DNA from: Burkholderiaceae bacterium
Lineage (GTDB): Bacteria > Pseudomonadota > Gammaproteobacteria > Burkholderiales > Burkholderiaceae_A
DNA: 64,000 nt
Direction of reading: 5' to 3'
NCBI GenBank assembly: GCA_018882785.1
Contig: VERI01000001.1
Location: 124,001-188,000, forward strand
Part shown: positions 17,492 to 26,873 of the stretch, piece by piece
Position numbering within the stretch: the first letter of the stretch is position 1
Layout of the letters: each line of letters starts with the position of its first letter
The notes under the pieces: model-generated
The model's input: only the letters and a program-made list of their open reading frames with translations
Databases searched by the model: none
Told to the model about the DNA's origin: nothing
Translations under genes and position numbers: made by a program

Positions 17492-20400
17492 ATGCTAGCG
17501 CAAGCGCCGAGCCGCGTTCGACATTTTCTATGGCTTCTCCTTCAGGCGGCGGCCATCGTGGCGGCTTCAGCGGCCGCGCTGGCCGCACTCGCACTGCTGA
17601 TCTTGCATCTTTGGCTTTGGCCATCCATGTCGGCCCGTCAGGAGGTCTGGTTTTCTGATTTCCAGTCGCAGATGGCCGAGCGTGGTCTGTCCGTGAGTGT
17701 GCGATCGATGTCCGCCCAGTGGGAAACCTGGTTCCGTCCAAGCATTCGGATTGAGCGGCTCGAAATCGCCCGCTCAAATGGCGACCGTGTTCTGACAGTG
17801 GGCCAGATCAATGCGGTTCTTGGCCCGAGATCCATCGCATCAATCTGGCATTGGCAGCCGGTGTTCTCGGAGATCCGGGTGGAGGATCCACAGCTGTATG
17901 CCGAGCGAAGGGCAGATGGCGAGATTCTGGTTGCGGGTGTGCCGTTGTCGGGAGATCAGTCCGACCCGAAGACCATGGACTGGCTGCTGCGGCAGGGCCG
18001 ACTTCGCATTGATACGGGAGAGATCATCTGGCGGGATGCGGTTCGGAATCGGTCGGCGAGGCTGCGCGATCTCACGTTTGCGATGAATAACCTGGGACTC
18101 CATCATGCATGGGCGCTAAAGGCGACGCCGCCATCATCACTGGGTGAAGGCTTTGTGCTGCAGGGTGATTTTCGTCATGCCCTGGGTGGAGAGCCTGCAG
18201 ATCTTCGGCGCTGGGTGGGTGAGGCCTTTGTTCAGTTCGATCGGGTGAATCTTTCAGAGTTGTTTGAGTTTGTGCATCTTCCCGAGGGTGCGCCCCTAAA
18301 GGTGAATTCTGGCCAGGGCGCGATGCGCGCCTGGATCGATCTGAAGTCAGGCACGCTCCAAGATCTGACGGTAGATCTTGATCTTTCTCAGGCTTCGCTT
18401 CAGTGGGGCAAGCCGAAACGGCCCATGTTGTTAACGCGGCTGACCGGCCGCGTGCAGACCCGGCTGTCCGATCGTCACCAGCAGGTGAGTCTTACGAATG
18501 TGCATCTGGAATCCTCTCAGCTGAAGGCGCCCGCGAGAATTCCGGCGGCCGTCATGAGCGTTACCCATCACCCTGCGCCGGGGGGACTGTCGGCACAGGT
18601 CTCTGCAAAGGCGATTGATCTCGCATCTGCGATGTGGCTAACAGAGCACATTCCCTTGCCCAATGACTTTCGTGCCCAGCTTTCTGCGCTTGCGCCGGGC
18701 GGAAGCCTCAGTGATCTGAAGCTCTCCTGGGAGGAGGAGGGAGATACAGCCAAGGCTTTCGCGATTGAGTCGGGCTTCGAGGGTTTAACGCTTGCCCCTG
18801 GCGCGCAGCGACCAGGCTTCTCCGGATTGTCCGGCAGCATCAAGGCCAATGAGCGGGCTGGAGAGCTCACCCTGGCCAGTCGGTCGGGTGCGTTAAGCGT
18901 ACCCGGCCTATTTGAGTCGCCCACATTTTCATTTGAGCGGTTAGATGGACAGATCGCCTGGACAGCGCAGCATCTTTTGGCCGCGGGCCCCAAGGGGGAA
19001 TTGGCCACAACCGAAGTCGTGATTCGTCGACTTGCTGTGTCCAACCCTGATCTTGCACTTGAGCTGTCGGGCGCCTATCGCTGGCGCAGTGGCACCTTAG
19101 GAAATGTCGAGCTCAATGGAAAAGTTGCGCGGGCCGAATTCAAGCGAATCGCCCAGTATGTGCCGCTGGTGGCTGGCCGAGATACGCGCACTTGGTTAAA
19201 AGATAGCCTGGTGAGTGCAAAGTCGACATCTGCGACATTTGAACTCAAGGGTCCGTTGGAGCGGTTTCCATTTCGGGATCCCGCTGAAGGTAAATTTATT
19301 GTTCAGGCCGAGACAGACGGAGCGGTGATACGGCCGGCGCCGGGCTGGCCTTTAATCAGCAACATTCGCGCCCAGGTTATCTTTGATCGTCATCAGTTTC
19401 GCACGCTCGCCAAGGGAGCCCGGCTTAATGAGCTTGTCCTGTCGGATATTGATGCGCGTATTGATGATCTGGAGTCACAGCGTCCGGTGTTGGCCATTGA
19501 TGGTGCACTCTCCGGAGATTTTCAACGGATTATAGACACCGCAAATCAATCGCCAGTGCGTACCATGCTGCGCGACGCCACATCAGAAATGCGCGCCCGC
19601 GGACAGGCGAGTCTGAGTCTCGGCCTTCGGCTTGATCTCTCTTCTTCTGACCGCAGTCAGGTAACAGGCCGACTCATGACTTCACGCAGTCAGCTCCGAG
19701 TCTCGTCCGCGCTCCCCGAGATCTCAGTCTTATCTGCAGAACTGGGTTTTGATCAGGCAGGTATCACACAGATGGCATTGCAGGGTCAGGCGTTAGGCGG
19801 CCCGATTCGAATCAGCACCAAACATTCGGAACGCCAGGCGGGACCATCGTCCGGCATGCAGAGTCTTGTCGTCGAGGGCCAGGCAATGGGCCCTGCGCTT
19901 GAGCGATGGGCTGATGACGCCCTTGGGGCTTCATTGAAGAATGTGTTCTCAGGCAGCACCCGCTATACGGCGACCATTGATCTGCAAGAGCTTGCAGTGA
20001 AGACCGTTATTCGCAGTTCTTTGGAAGGTCTGGGCAGCGAGCTGCCGGGTTCTCTGCGCAAACGGCCGCAGGATGACTGGGCATTGCGGATCGACATCGT
20101 TCATCAGGAACCGAAACCCGGTGTGGCATCGACGTCAACCCAGACATGGACCATTCATTCTAATCAGCCGCGCTTAAATGCTCGGGCCATCAGAAGCATG
20201 AATGCACGCAAGGAAACGGTGATTGACGTGGATTCTCCGCAGCTGGCTGGGCAGTTCAGGTGGACACCTGCATCGGCCGCAGCCCGGGCAGCCAAGGGCA
20301 GCCGCTCTCAGGCACTGCTGCAGGCGCGCCTGACAAGACTCTGGCTTGACGCCCCGGCACCCGATGATGGGTCAGAGGTGGCCGAAACCTCTGATGCGAT

Positions 20401-21268
20401 TGCCCAGGATTGGCCAACTGTCGATTTCAGCGTAGATGATTTTCGTGTGGGGGAACGCGCATGGGGAAGACTCGACGTGCAGGCCACACCTGTGGCGACG
20501 ACACGCAGTTGGGAAATTCTTCGTTTTTCGATCGTGAATCCGGATGCGGAACTCTCCGGCCAAGGACAGTGGGCAATGCTGTCGCAGGGCCGCCAAAGAC
20601 GGTCGCGTACGTCGCTGAATCTCGAACTTAGAGTCCAGAATGGCGGCGCATTATTGGCCCGCTCCGGCTATCCGAAGGTCATCCGAGACACCAAAGGAAA
20701 GATCGAAGGCCGATTACATTGGGCGGGATCGCCTTTGGATTTTTCGGGCGCAGCGCTCAACGGCAGTCTGAGTCTGAACCTCGAGCAGGGCCAGTTCCTC
20801 AAGGCTGATCCTGGCCTGGCCCGACTGGTCAGCGTGCTGAATCTGCAGTCTCTACCCCGACGCATCAAACTCGATTTCCGCGATATTTTCTCCGAGGGAT
20901 TTACCTATGAGCGGATTCGCGGTGATTTACAGTTTCTTAATGGCCAGGCCAGCACGCAGAATCTGCGCATCATTGGCGTTCAGGCATCGGTGATGCTGGA
21001 GGGCGCAGCGGATATCCGGCGTGAGACGCAGGACCTGCGCGTGCTGGTGCTGCCGGAATTTAATGCGGGACTTGCATCGCTTGGCTATGCGGCCCTGGTC
21101 AATCCGGCGATTGGGCTCGGGGCATTCGTGGCGCAGTACATTCTGCGCAACCCAGTTCGTGAACTGCTCTCCTATGAGTACCGGATCACGGGCAGTTGGG
21201 TTGACCCTGTGGTGGACTCTGTGCCCCGGGAACTTCGCGCAGACCCGCCCGAGATGAAGTCGAGATGA
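17492..21268 (+). CDS. yhdP: YhdP family AsmA-like membrane protein
   Basis: Very large (1258 residues) envelope protein with an N-terminal membrane anchor (about 10-40) and a long periplasmic part of repeated beta-rich segments of the DUF3971/AsmA type. E. coli YhdP helps move phospholipid to the outer membrane together with TamB and YdbH. I chose ATG 17492 because the membrane anchor follows directly; an upstream in-frame ATG would overlap glnE. AAGAAT lies seven bases before this ATG and no Shine-Dalgarno is seen. Its TGA overlaps the next ATG, and the order yhdP-nitrilase-tldD is conserved in proteobacteria. Confidence 0.88.
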   Translation: MLAQAPSRVRHFLWLLLQAAAIVAASAAALAALALLILHLWLWPSMSARQEVWFSDFQSQMAERGLSVSVRSMSAQWETWFRPSIRIERLEIARSNGDRVLTVGQINAVLGPRSIASIWHWQPVFSEIRVEDPQLYAERRADGEILVAGVPLSGDQSDPKTMDWLLRQGRLRIDTGEIIWRDAVRNRSARLRDLTFAMNNLGLHHAWALKATPPSSLGEGFVLQGDFRHALGGEPADLRRWVGEAFVQFDRVNLSELFEFVHLPEGAPLKVNSGQGAMRAWIDLKSGTLQDLTVDLDLSQASLQWGKPKRPMLLTRLTGRVQTRLSDRHQQVSLTNVHLESSQLKAPARIPAAVMSVTHHPAPGGLSAQVSAKAIDLASAMWLTEHIPLPNDFRAQLSALAPGGSLSDLKLSWEEEGDTAKAFAIESGFEGLTLAPGAQRPGFSGLSGSIKANERAGELTLASRSGALSVPGLFESPTFSFERLDGQIAWTAQHLLAAGPKGELATTEVVIRRLAVSNPDLALELSGAYRWRSGTLGNVELNGKVARAEFKRIAQYVPLVAGRDTRTWLKDSLVSAKSTSATFELKGPLERFPFRDPAEGKFIVQAETDGAVIRPAPGWPLISNIRAQVIFDRHQFRTLAKGARLNELVLSDIDARIDDLESQRPVLAIDGALSGDFQRIIDTANQSPVRTMLRDATSEMRARGQASLSLGLRLDLSSSDRSQVTGRLMTSRSQLRVSSALPEISVLSAELGFDQAGITQMALQGQALGGPIRISTKHSERQAGPSSGMQSLVVEGQAMGPALERWADDALGASLKNVFSGSTRYTATIDLQELAVKTVIRSSLEGLGSELPGSLRKRPQDDWALRIDIVHQEPKPGVASTSTQTWTIHSNQPRLNARAIRSMNARKETVIDVDSPQLAGQFRWTPASAAARAAKGSRSQALLQARLTRLWLDAPAPDDGSEVAETSDAIAQDWPTVDFSVDDFRVGERAWGRLDVQATPVATTRSWEILRFSIVNPDAELSGQGQWAMLSQGRQRRSRTSLNLELRVQNGGALLARSGYPKVIRDTKGKIEGRLHWAGSPLDFSGAALNGSLSLNLEQGQFLKADPGLARLVSVLNLQSLPRRIKLDFRDIFSEGFTYERIRGDLQFLNGQASTQNLRIIGVQASVMLEGAADIRRETQDLRVLVLPEFNAGLASLGYAALVNPAIGLGAFVAQYILRNPVRELLSYEYRITGSWVDPVVDSVPRELRADPPEMKSR

Positions 21269-22068
21269 CACGCGTTGCTGCGATTCAGATGATCAGCACA
21301 CCACGTGTGGATGAAAATCTTGCGCGGATGCGATATTGGGTTGAACAGGCATCGGCGCGGGGCGCCAGGCTGGTGTTACTGCCGGAATACTTTTGTCTGA
21401 TGGGCGCTGAAACCGACAAGGTTCAGATCTCTGAGCCGCACGGGCCTGGCGCGGATGCACCGATTCAACAGGCACTGGCCGAGGCCGCACTGCAGTGCGG
21501 TGTGTGGCTGGTGGGGGGTACCGTGCCGCTACGGTCCGGAGTTCCGGGGCGCGTCCGCAATTCGGTGTTGGTCTATGGGCCCGATGGGCGGGAGCGCGCC
21601 CGCTACGACAAGATCCATCTTTTTGCATTCACCAAAGGCAGCGAGTCCTACGATGAATCGAGAACGATCGAGGCGGGCGAGACCCCCGTTGCGTGCGATA
21701 CCGTGGTGGGCCGCACGGGCCTATCGGTCTGCTATGACCTCCGGTTTCCTGAGCTCTATCGATCACTTGGCAGTCTTGATCTAATTGTGGTGCCTGCGGC
21801 ATTTACCGCTACCACGGGCCGTGCCCACTGGGAGCTCTTGCTTCGTGCTCGGGCAATCGAGAATCAGTGCTATCTCTTGGCCAGCGCCCAGGGCGGCCGG
21901 CATGAGACCGGACGCCATACCTGGGGCCACAGCATGCTGGTGGATCCCTGGGGAGAGGTGATGGACTGTCTGCCCGAAGGGGAAGGCCTTGTGGTGGGCG
22001 AGGTCGATCCGGCACGCCTGGCTGAGATTCGCCTAAACTTGCCAGCCTTGCGACACCGCGTCATGTGA
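21265..22068 (+). CDS. Carbon-nitrogen hydrolase, Nit1-like deaminated glutathione amidase
   Basis: Nitrilase-superfamily amidase of 267 residues with the full triad Glu41 (LLPEYF), Lys116 (YDKIHLF) and Cys156 (SVCYDLRFPELYR). Among the branches, RFPELYR and RAHWELLLRARAIENQCY match the Nit1/NitFhit group, which hydrolyses deaminated glutathione as metabolite repair; this assignment is by similarity. The start overlaps the yhdP stop in an ATGA arrangement, and the end overlaps a possible GTG start of tldD. Confidence 0.88.
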   Translation: MTRVAAIQMISTPRVDENLARMRYWVEQASARGARLVLLPEYFCLMGAETDKVQISEPHGPGADAPIQQALAEAALQCGVWLVGGTVPLRSGVPGRVRNSVLVYGPDGRERARYDKIHLFAFTKGSESYDESRTIEAGETPVACDTVVGRTGLSVCYDLRFPELYRSLGSLDLIVVPAAFTATTGRAHWELLLRARAIENQCYLLASAQGGRHETGRHTWGHSMLVDPWGEVMDCLPEGEGLVVGEVDPARLAEIRLNLPALRHRVM

Positions 22069-22094
22069 TCTTCCCGGATCCTTTTCTAATTCCC

Positions 22095-23564
22095 ATGAAA
22101 CCCGCCGACCTTGCGCTTTCCTCCCTGGCCACTGCACGTGATCTTTTATTGGAGCCCTATGGGCTGAATGAGCACCATCTCCATCGGGCGCTCTCCGACA
22201 TCTTCGCCCACCGGGTGGACTTTGCGGATCTGTATTTTCAATACACCCGATCCGAGGCATGGAGTCTGGATGAGGGCATTGTCAAAAGCGGTAGTTTTTC
22301 AATTGATCAGGGTGTCGGCGTCCGTGCAGTAAGTGGCGAAAAGACTGCCTTCGCATACTCGGACGTGCTGAGCCCGGAAGCCCTGCATGAGGCTGCCGTC
22401 ACTACGCGCGCGATCGCGCGCGCTGGCCGCTCCGCCAAGACCAAGCTGTCTCGATCACCGTCCTTGGCGGTGCCGCCGCGATGCCTCTACAGCGATGCGG
22501 ATCCTATTGCTGCGCTGACCGCACAGCAGAAGGTAGATCTGTTGGGCCGGGTGGAGTCGATGGCCCGGGGCCGCGATCCGCGCGTGATTCAGGTGATGGC
22601 ATCGTTAGCCGGCGAATACGATGTCATCATGGTCTTGCGCAGTGACGGACTGATGGCCGCAGATGTGCGTCCCCTGGTTCGGCTGTCGGTGACGGTCATC
22701 GTGGAGCATCAGGGCCGCAGGGAGCAGGGCAGCAGTGGCGGTGGTGGCCGTCAGGATCTTGGGATGTTTACGGACGCGATGATCGAACACTATGTCGATG
22801 ATGCGGTTCGCCAGGCAGTTGTGAATCTGGACGCCCGACCCGCACCTGCAGGAACCATGCCGGTGGTGCTGGGCCCAGGCTGGCCGGGCGTGCTGCTGCA
22901 CGAGGCAGTCGGACATGGACTGGAGGGAGACTTCAATCGTCGTGGCGCATCTGCATTCTCCGGCCGCATTGGCCAGCAGGTCGCAGCCAAAGGGGTCACC
23001 GTTGTGGATGACGGAACACTGAAAGATCGTCGCGGTTCACTCAATGTCGACGATGAGGGCCATGCCACACAATGCAATGTTTTGATTGAAGACGGGATCC
23101 TCCGGGGCTACATCCAGGATTCGTTGAATGCGCGGCTGATGAAGGTGCCAGCCACAGGAAATGGGCGTCGGGAGTCGTATGCCCATCTGCCCATGCCGCG
23201 GATGACCAACACCTACATGCTCGCGGGCAGGGAGGATCCGAAGGCCATTGTGGCCTCCTTGGATCGTGGCCTGTATGCCGTCAACTTCGGTGGTGGTCAG
23301 GTTGATATCACCAGCGGGAAGTTTGTATTTTCTGCCTCCGAGGCCTACTGGGTCGAGGGTGGAAAAATTCAGTACCCCGTCAAGGGTGCGACCATCATTG
23401 GCAATGGCCCGGATGCCCTTACCCGGGTAACGATGATTGGCAACGATCTCGAGCTGGACTCAGGTGTCGGCACCTGCGGCAAGGAGGGCCAGAGTGTTCC
23501 GGTTGGCGTTGGCCAGCCGACGCTGAGAATCGAGTCTCTGACCGTGGGGGGGACCGCCGGCTAA
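22095..23564 (+). CDS. tldD: Metalloprotease TldD
   Basis: One half of the TldD/TldE (PmbA) metalloprotease, which degrades unfolded peptides and matures microcin B17 and CcdA-type substrates. From ATG 22095 it has 489 residues. The zinc motif HEAVGH lies at 269-274, followed by GLEGDFNRR. GTG 22065 overlapping the previous stop would add ten residues and cannot be excluded. PmbA is not in the window. The TAA stop (23562-23564) forms part of the putative aroG -10 box. Confidence 0.93.
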   Translation: MKPADLALSSLATARDLLLEPYGLNEHHLHRALSDIFAHRVDFADLYFQYTRSEAWSLDEGIVKSGSFSIDQGVGVRAVSGEKTAFAYSDVLSPEALHEAAVTTRAIARAGRSAKTKLSRSPSLAVPPRCLYSDADPIAALTAQQKVDLLGRVESMARGRDPRVIQVMASLAGEYDVIMVLRSDGLMAADVRPLVRLSVTVIVEHQGRREQGSSGGGGRQDLGMFTDAMIEHYVDDAVRQAVVNLDARPAPAGTMPVVLGPGWPGVLLHEAVGHGLEGDFNRRGASAFSGRIGQQVAAKGVTVVDDGTLKDRRGSLNVDDEGHATQCNVLIEDGILRGYIQDSLNARLMKVPATGNGRRESYAHLPMPRMTNTYMLAGREDPKAIVASLDRGLYAVNFGGGQVDITSGKFVFSASEAYWVEGGKIQYPVKGATIIGNGPDALTRVTMIGNDLELDSGVGTCGKEGQSVPVGVGQPTLRIESLTVGGTAG

Positions 23565-23567
23565 AAT
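23562..23567 (+). promoter_or_regulatory. -10 box of aroG overlapping the tldD stop
   Basis: TAAAAT starts with the TAA stop of tldD and lies six bases before aroG ATG 23574. CTGACC at 23538-23543, 18 bases upstream, is a possible -35. There is no Shine-Dalgarno, so the mRNA could be leaderless. Confidence 0.45.
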
Positions 23568-23573
23568 AGGCGG

Positions 23574-24674
23574 ATGACTACTTCCTCTAATGCTGCGGCA
23601 ACGCCGCGCACCGATGACCTGCGGATTCGTGAGATTAAAGAGGTTTCACCTCCATCGCACCTGATCCGCGAGTTCCCAATCTCCCCGGCCGTCGCCCATC
23701 GGGTCAGTGAGACCCGCCAGGCGATCCATCGCATTCTTCACGAAATGGATGACCGTCTGCTGGTCATCATCGGCCCGTGTTCCATTCACGACACAAAGGC
23801 CGCCCTTGAGTATGCGGGACGGCTTCAGGAGCAGCGGCAGCGTTATGCCGCCGATCTCGAGATCGTGATGCGCGTTTATTTTGAAAAACCGCGGACGACA
23901 GTTGGCTGGAAGGGCCTGATCAATGACCCAAGGCTCGATGGCAGCTACGACATTAATCTTGGACTGCGCACCGCCCGCGAACTCTTATTGCGCATTAATG
24001 AACTTGGGCTCCCAGCGGGCACCGAGTTTCTCGATATGATCTCCCCGCAATACATCGCGGATCTCGTGTCTTGGGGGGCGATCGGGGCGCGCACTACCGA
24101 GTCTCAGGTGCATCGTGAGCTTGCCTCTGGGCTGTCGTGTCCCGTCGGATTCAAAAATGGTACCGATGGCAATCTGCGCATTGCGATAGATGCCATCAAG
24201 GCTGCCGCGCACTCGCATCATTTTCTGTCAGTGACCAAAGCCGGTCATTCCGCAATCGTGTCGACGGGCGGTAATGAGGACTGTCATGTCATTCTTCGTG
24301 GCGGTAAACAGCCGAACTTTGATGCGGCCAGTGTCGATGCTGCATGCAAGGAATCAGCCGCTGCGAATATGGCCTGTAGGCTGATGATCGATATGAGCCA
24401 TGCAAACAGCAACAAAAAACCCGAGAACCAGCTTGCGGTTACCGAGAACATTGCCCAGCAGCTCACTGGCGGTGAGCAGCGTGTGTTCGGGGTGATGGTG
24501 GAAAGCCATCTGGTGGGCGGCCGTCAGGACCTTGTGCCCGGCAAGCCACTGACCTATGGCCAGAGCATTACTGATGGATGCATCGACTGGGAGGGCAGCC
24601 TTCAGATTCTTGCAACGCTCTCGGCTGCTGTGCAGGCGCGGCGGCTAAAGCTCGCCGCCCCCAATCACAGCTGA
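23574..24674 (+). CDS. aroG: 3-deoxy-7-phosphoheptulonate synthase (DAHP synthase), class I
   Basis: Condenses phosphoenolpyruvate and erythrose 4-phosphate, the committed step of aromatic amino acid synthesis. The 366 residues match the AroG/AroF/AroH family: LLVIIGPCSIHD, MRVYFEKPRTTVGWKGL, GARTTESQVHRELASGLS and MIDMSHANSNK are all present. Which aromatic amino acid inhibits it cannot be told by eye. It converges with cobO across 14 bases that hold a short weak hairpin. Confidence 0.95.
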   Translation: MTTSSNAAATPRTDDLRIREIKEVSPPSHLIREFPISPAVAHRVSETRQAIHRILHEMDDRLLVIIGPCSIHDTKAALEYAGRLQEQRQRYAADLEIVMRVYFEKPRTTVGWKGLINDPRLDGSYDINLGLRTARELLLRINELGLPAGTEFLDMISPQYIADLVSWGAIGARTTESQVHRELASGLSCPVGFKNGTDGNLRIAIDAIKAAAHSHHFLSVTKAGHSAIVSTGGNEDCHVILRGGKQPNFDAASVDAACKESAAANMACRLMIDMSHANSNKKPENQLAVTENIAQQLTGGEQRVFGVMVESHLVGGRQDLVPGKPLTYGQSITDGCIDWEGSLQILATLSAAVQARRLKLAAPNHS

Positions 24675-24688
24675 CAACAACTGTTGTG

Positions 24689-25264
24689 TTAGGCCTTGGT
24701 CGGGCTCTGACGGTCCCGTTTCCACAGGACGTCTTCGCCTGCGCCTTGGCACTCTGGGCTTCGGTTGAGCCGTCGGGCGGCAACAAAGAGAAGATCCGAT
24801 AACCGATTCAGATACTGAATGACTTCATTGCGCACGGGGGATGCGTTGCGCAGATGCACGGCGTTGCGCTCCGCACGGCGGGCGACAGTGCGGGACACAT
24901 GGGCAAGGGCCGATGCCCTGCAGCCGCCTGGAAGAATGAACTCTGCCAGGCGTGGCAGCGATGCGTTCCAAGATTCCAGGGTCTGATCAAGTGCCACAAT
25001 GCGCGCATCCTGTAGCAGTTCAAATCCCGGAATCGACAGCTCACCGCCAACATCGAATAAATCATGCTGTACTTCGATCAATATCTGGCGAACCTCTTGG
25101 GGAAGCGGCTCGCAGAGCAGCAGCCCGATCGTGCTGTTAAGTTCATCGACATCGCCAATGGCATTGATGCGCGCGTGATCCTTAGAGATTCGCGTCCCAT
25201 CGCCCAAGCCGGTCGTGCCGTCATCGCCTGTGCGGGTCGTAATTGCGGAGAGTCGATTGGCCAT
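24689..25264 (-). CDS. cobO: PduO-type ATP:cob(I)alamin adenosyltransferase
   Basis: Transfers the adenosyl group of ATP to cob(I)alamin to make adenosylcobalamin. The 191 residues carry the PduO signatures TRTGDDGTTGLGDG, NAIGDVDELNSTIG, RTVARRAERNAVHL and YLNRLSDLLFVAARRLN. The name cobO is used loosely for this family in betaproteobacteria; the fold is PduO, not the CobA/BtuR type. It is divergent from glcD. The 85-base spacer is too short for a typical cobalamin riboswitch and shows none. Confidence 0.93.
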   Translation of the reverse strand: MANRLSAITTRTGDDGTTGLGDGTRISKDHARINAIGDVDELNSTIGLLLCEPLPQEVRQILIEVQHDLFDVGGELSIPGFELLQDARIVALDQTLESWNASLPRLAEFILPGGCRASALAHVSRTVARRAERNAVHLRNASPVRNEVIQYLNRLSDLLFVAARRLNRSPECQGAGEDVLWKRDRQSPTKA

Positions 25265-25318
25265 CGATGGGTATTGGTGCCAGGGTTGCTCTAGAATTGA
25301 AGCATTCTAACGAACATC

Positions 25319-25340
25319 AACTGCTGCCTTTTGCAGTTTT
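25319..25340 (+). promoter_or_regulatory. Hairpin with T-run in the glcD leader
   Basis: AACTGC, an 8-base loop and GCAGTT form a perfect 6-bp stem, and TTTT ends ten bases before the glcD ATG. It resembles a weak intrinsic terminator or a structure limiting ribosome access; no Shine-Dalgarno is visible between it and the ATG. Confidence 0.35.
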
Positions 25341-25349
25341 CCGAACAAA

Positions 25350-26873
25350 ATGAATGCCCCCAGAGAACTTCACCTCGGTGAACTTAGGTTTGCAGACTTT
25401 ACCCAGCCGATGCCGGCCTCCAAGCGGGCGGCGCTGATTCAGTCACTTCAGGACATCCTGCCAGCCCAGGATATCCTGACCACCGATGAGGCCTTGCGGC
25501 CCTACGAGTGCGATGGCCTTGCGGGCTATCGTCAGATGCCCTCGGTCGTTGTCTTGCCGACGCAGGAGTCTCAGGTGGTGGAGATTCTGAAGCTGGCCCA
25601 TCGTCTGGATGTGCCGGTGGTGGCCCGGGGGGCGGGTACGGGTTTATCGGGTGGCGCAACGCCGCATCGTGGCGGACTGATTTTGTCCTTGGCGCGTCTG
25701 AACACAATCGTGTCAATTGATCCGGTTGCGCGAACGGCTCGGGTACGGCCGGGGGTGCGAAATGCGGCGATTTCCGATGCCGCCGCTCCATATGGGCTTT
25801 ACTACGCCCCCGACCCATCCTCGCAGATCGCCTGCTCCATTGGCGGCAATGTTGCAGAGAACTCGGGCGGCGTGCACTGCCTGAAATATGGACTGACGGT
25901 CCACAACGTGCTGCGCATTCGTGGCGTCACCATCGAAGGCGAGATTGTTGAGTTTGGATCCGAGGCCCTGGATGCACCTGGCCTTGACCTACTGTCCTTG
26001 GTGATTGGCTCAGAGGGCATGCTCTCTGTCGTGACCGAAGTTACGGTGAAGCTGATTCCAAAACCACAGCTTGCCCGGGTCATCATGGCGTCCTTTGACA
26101 ATGTTGAAAAGTCAGGCCAGGCCGTTGCGAATTTGATTGCCGCGGGCATTATTCCGGCGGGTCTGGAAATGATGGATCAGAAGATGACGCGGGCCGTGGA
26201 GGAATTTGTTCACGCTGGCTACGACCTACAGGCGAAGGCAATTTTATTGTGTGAATCGGACGGCACTCCGGAGGAGGTAGAGGAGGAGATTGGCCGCATG
26301 AAGACCGTGCTCTCGGATAGTGGTGCCACAGATCTGAAGGTCTCCGAGACGGAGGAACAGCGTCTTCGTTTCTGGTCGGGCAGAAAAAATGCGTTTCCTG
26401 CGGCAGGCCGTGTGGCGGCGGATTACTACTGTATGGACGGCACGATTCCTCGGGCCAAGCTGGGTGAGATGCTCAATCGGATCGCCGAAATGGAGATCAA
26501 GTACGGCCTTGCCTGCATGAATGTTTTTCATGCGGGAGATGGCAACCTCCATCCTTTGATCCTTTTTGATGCCTCTAAGCCGGGTGAATTTCATCAGGCA
26601 GAACTCTTTGGCGCCGAAATTCTGGAGAGCTGCGTTGAATACGGTGGCACCGTTACGGGAGAGCACGGTGTGGGCCTCGAAAAAATTAACAGTATGTGTG
26701 TTCAGTTCTCACCCCAGGAGAGGATCGCGTTTTTTGCGGTGAAGCGCGGCTTTGATCCTGCTGGGCTATTGAATCCTGGCAAAGCAATTCCCACGCTTTC
26801 GCGATGTGCGGAATACGGCAAGATGCATGTGCATCGTGGCGCCTTGAAATTTCCTGAACTGCCGCGCTTCTAA
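25350..26873 (+). CDS. glcD: Glycolate oxidase subunit GlcD, FAD-linked oxidase
   Basis: FAD subunit of membrane-associated glycolate dehydrogenase (glycolate to glyoxylate). The 507 residues hold an FAD_binding_4 domain (VVARGAGTGLSGGATPHRGG, then DPSSQIACSIGGNVAENSGG) and the C-terminal FAD-linked oxidase domain with FHAGDGNLHPLILFD and GTVTGEHGVGLEK. D-lactate dehydrogenases share these motifs, but the following glcE and glcF settle the call. It overlaps glcE by one base (TAATG). No glcC-type regulator or malate synthase gene is adjacent. Confidence 0.94.
   Translation: MNAPRELHLGELRFADFTQPMPASKRAALIQSLQDILPAQDILTTDEALRPYECDGLAGYRQMPSVVVLPTQESQVVEILKLAHRLDVPVVARGAGTGLSGGATPHRGGLILSLARLNTIVSIDPVARTARVRPGVRNAAISDAAAPYGLYYAPDPSSQIACSIGGNVAENSGGVHCLKYGLTVHNVLRIRGVTIEGEIVEFGSEALDAPGLDLLSLVIGSEGMLSVVTEVTVKLIPKPQLARVIMASFDNVEKSGQAVANLIAAGIIPAGLEMMDQKMTRAVEEFVHAGYDLQAKAILLCESDGTPEEVEEEIGRMKTVLSDSGATDLKVSETEEQRLRFWSGRKNAFPAAGRVAADYYCMDGTIPRAKLGEMLNRIAEMEIKYGLACMNVFHAGDGNLHPLILFDASKPGEFHQAELFGAEILESCVEYGGTVTGEHGVGLEKINSMCVQFSPQERIAFFAVKRGFDPAGLLNPGKAIPTLSRCAEYGKMHVHRGALKFPELPRF

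Noticed and set aside
25265-25349. Cobalamin riboswitch before cobO
   Set aside because: The spacer is only 85 bases and lacks B12-box-like sequence.
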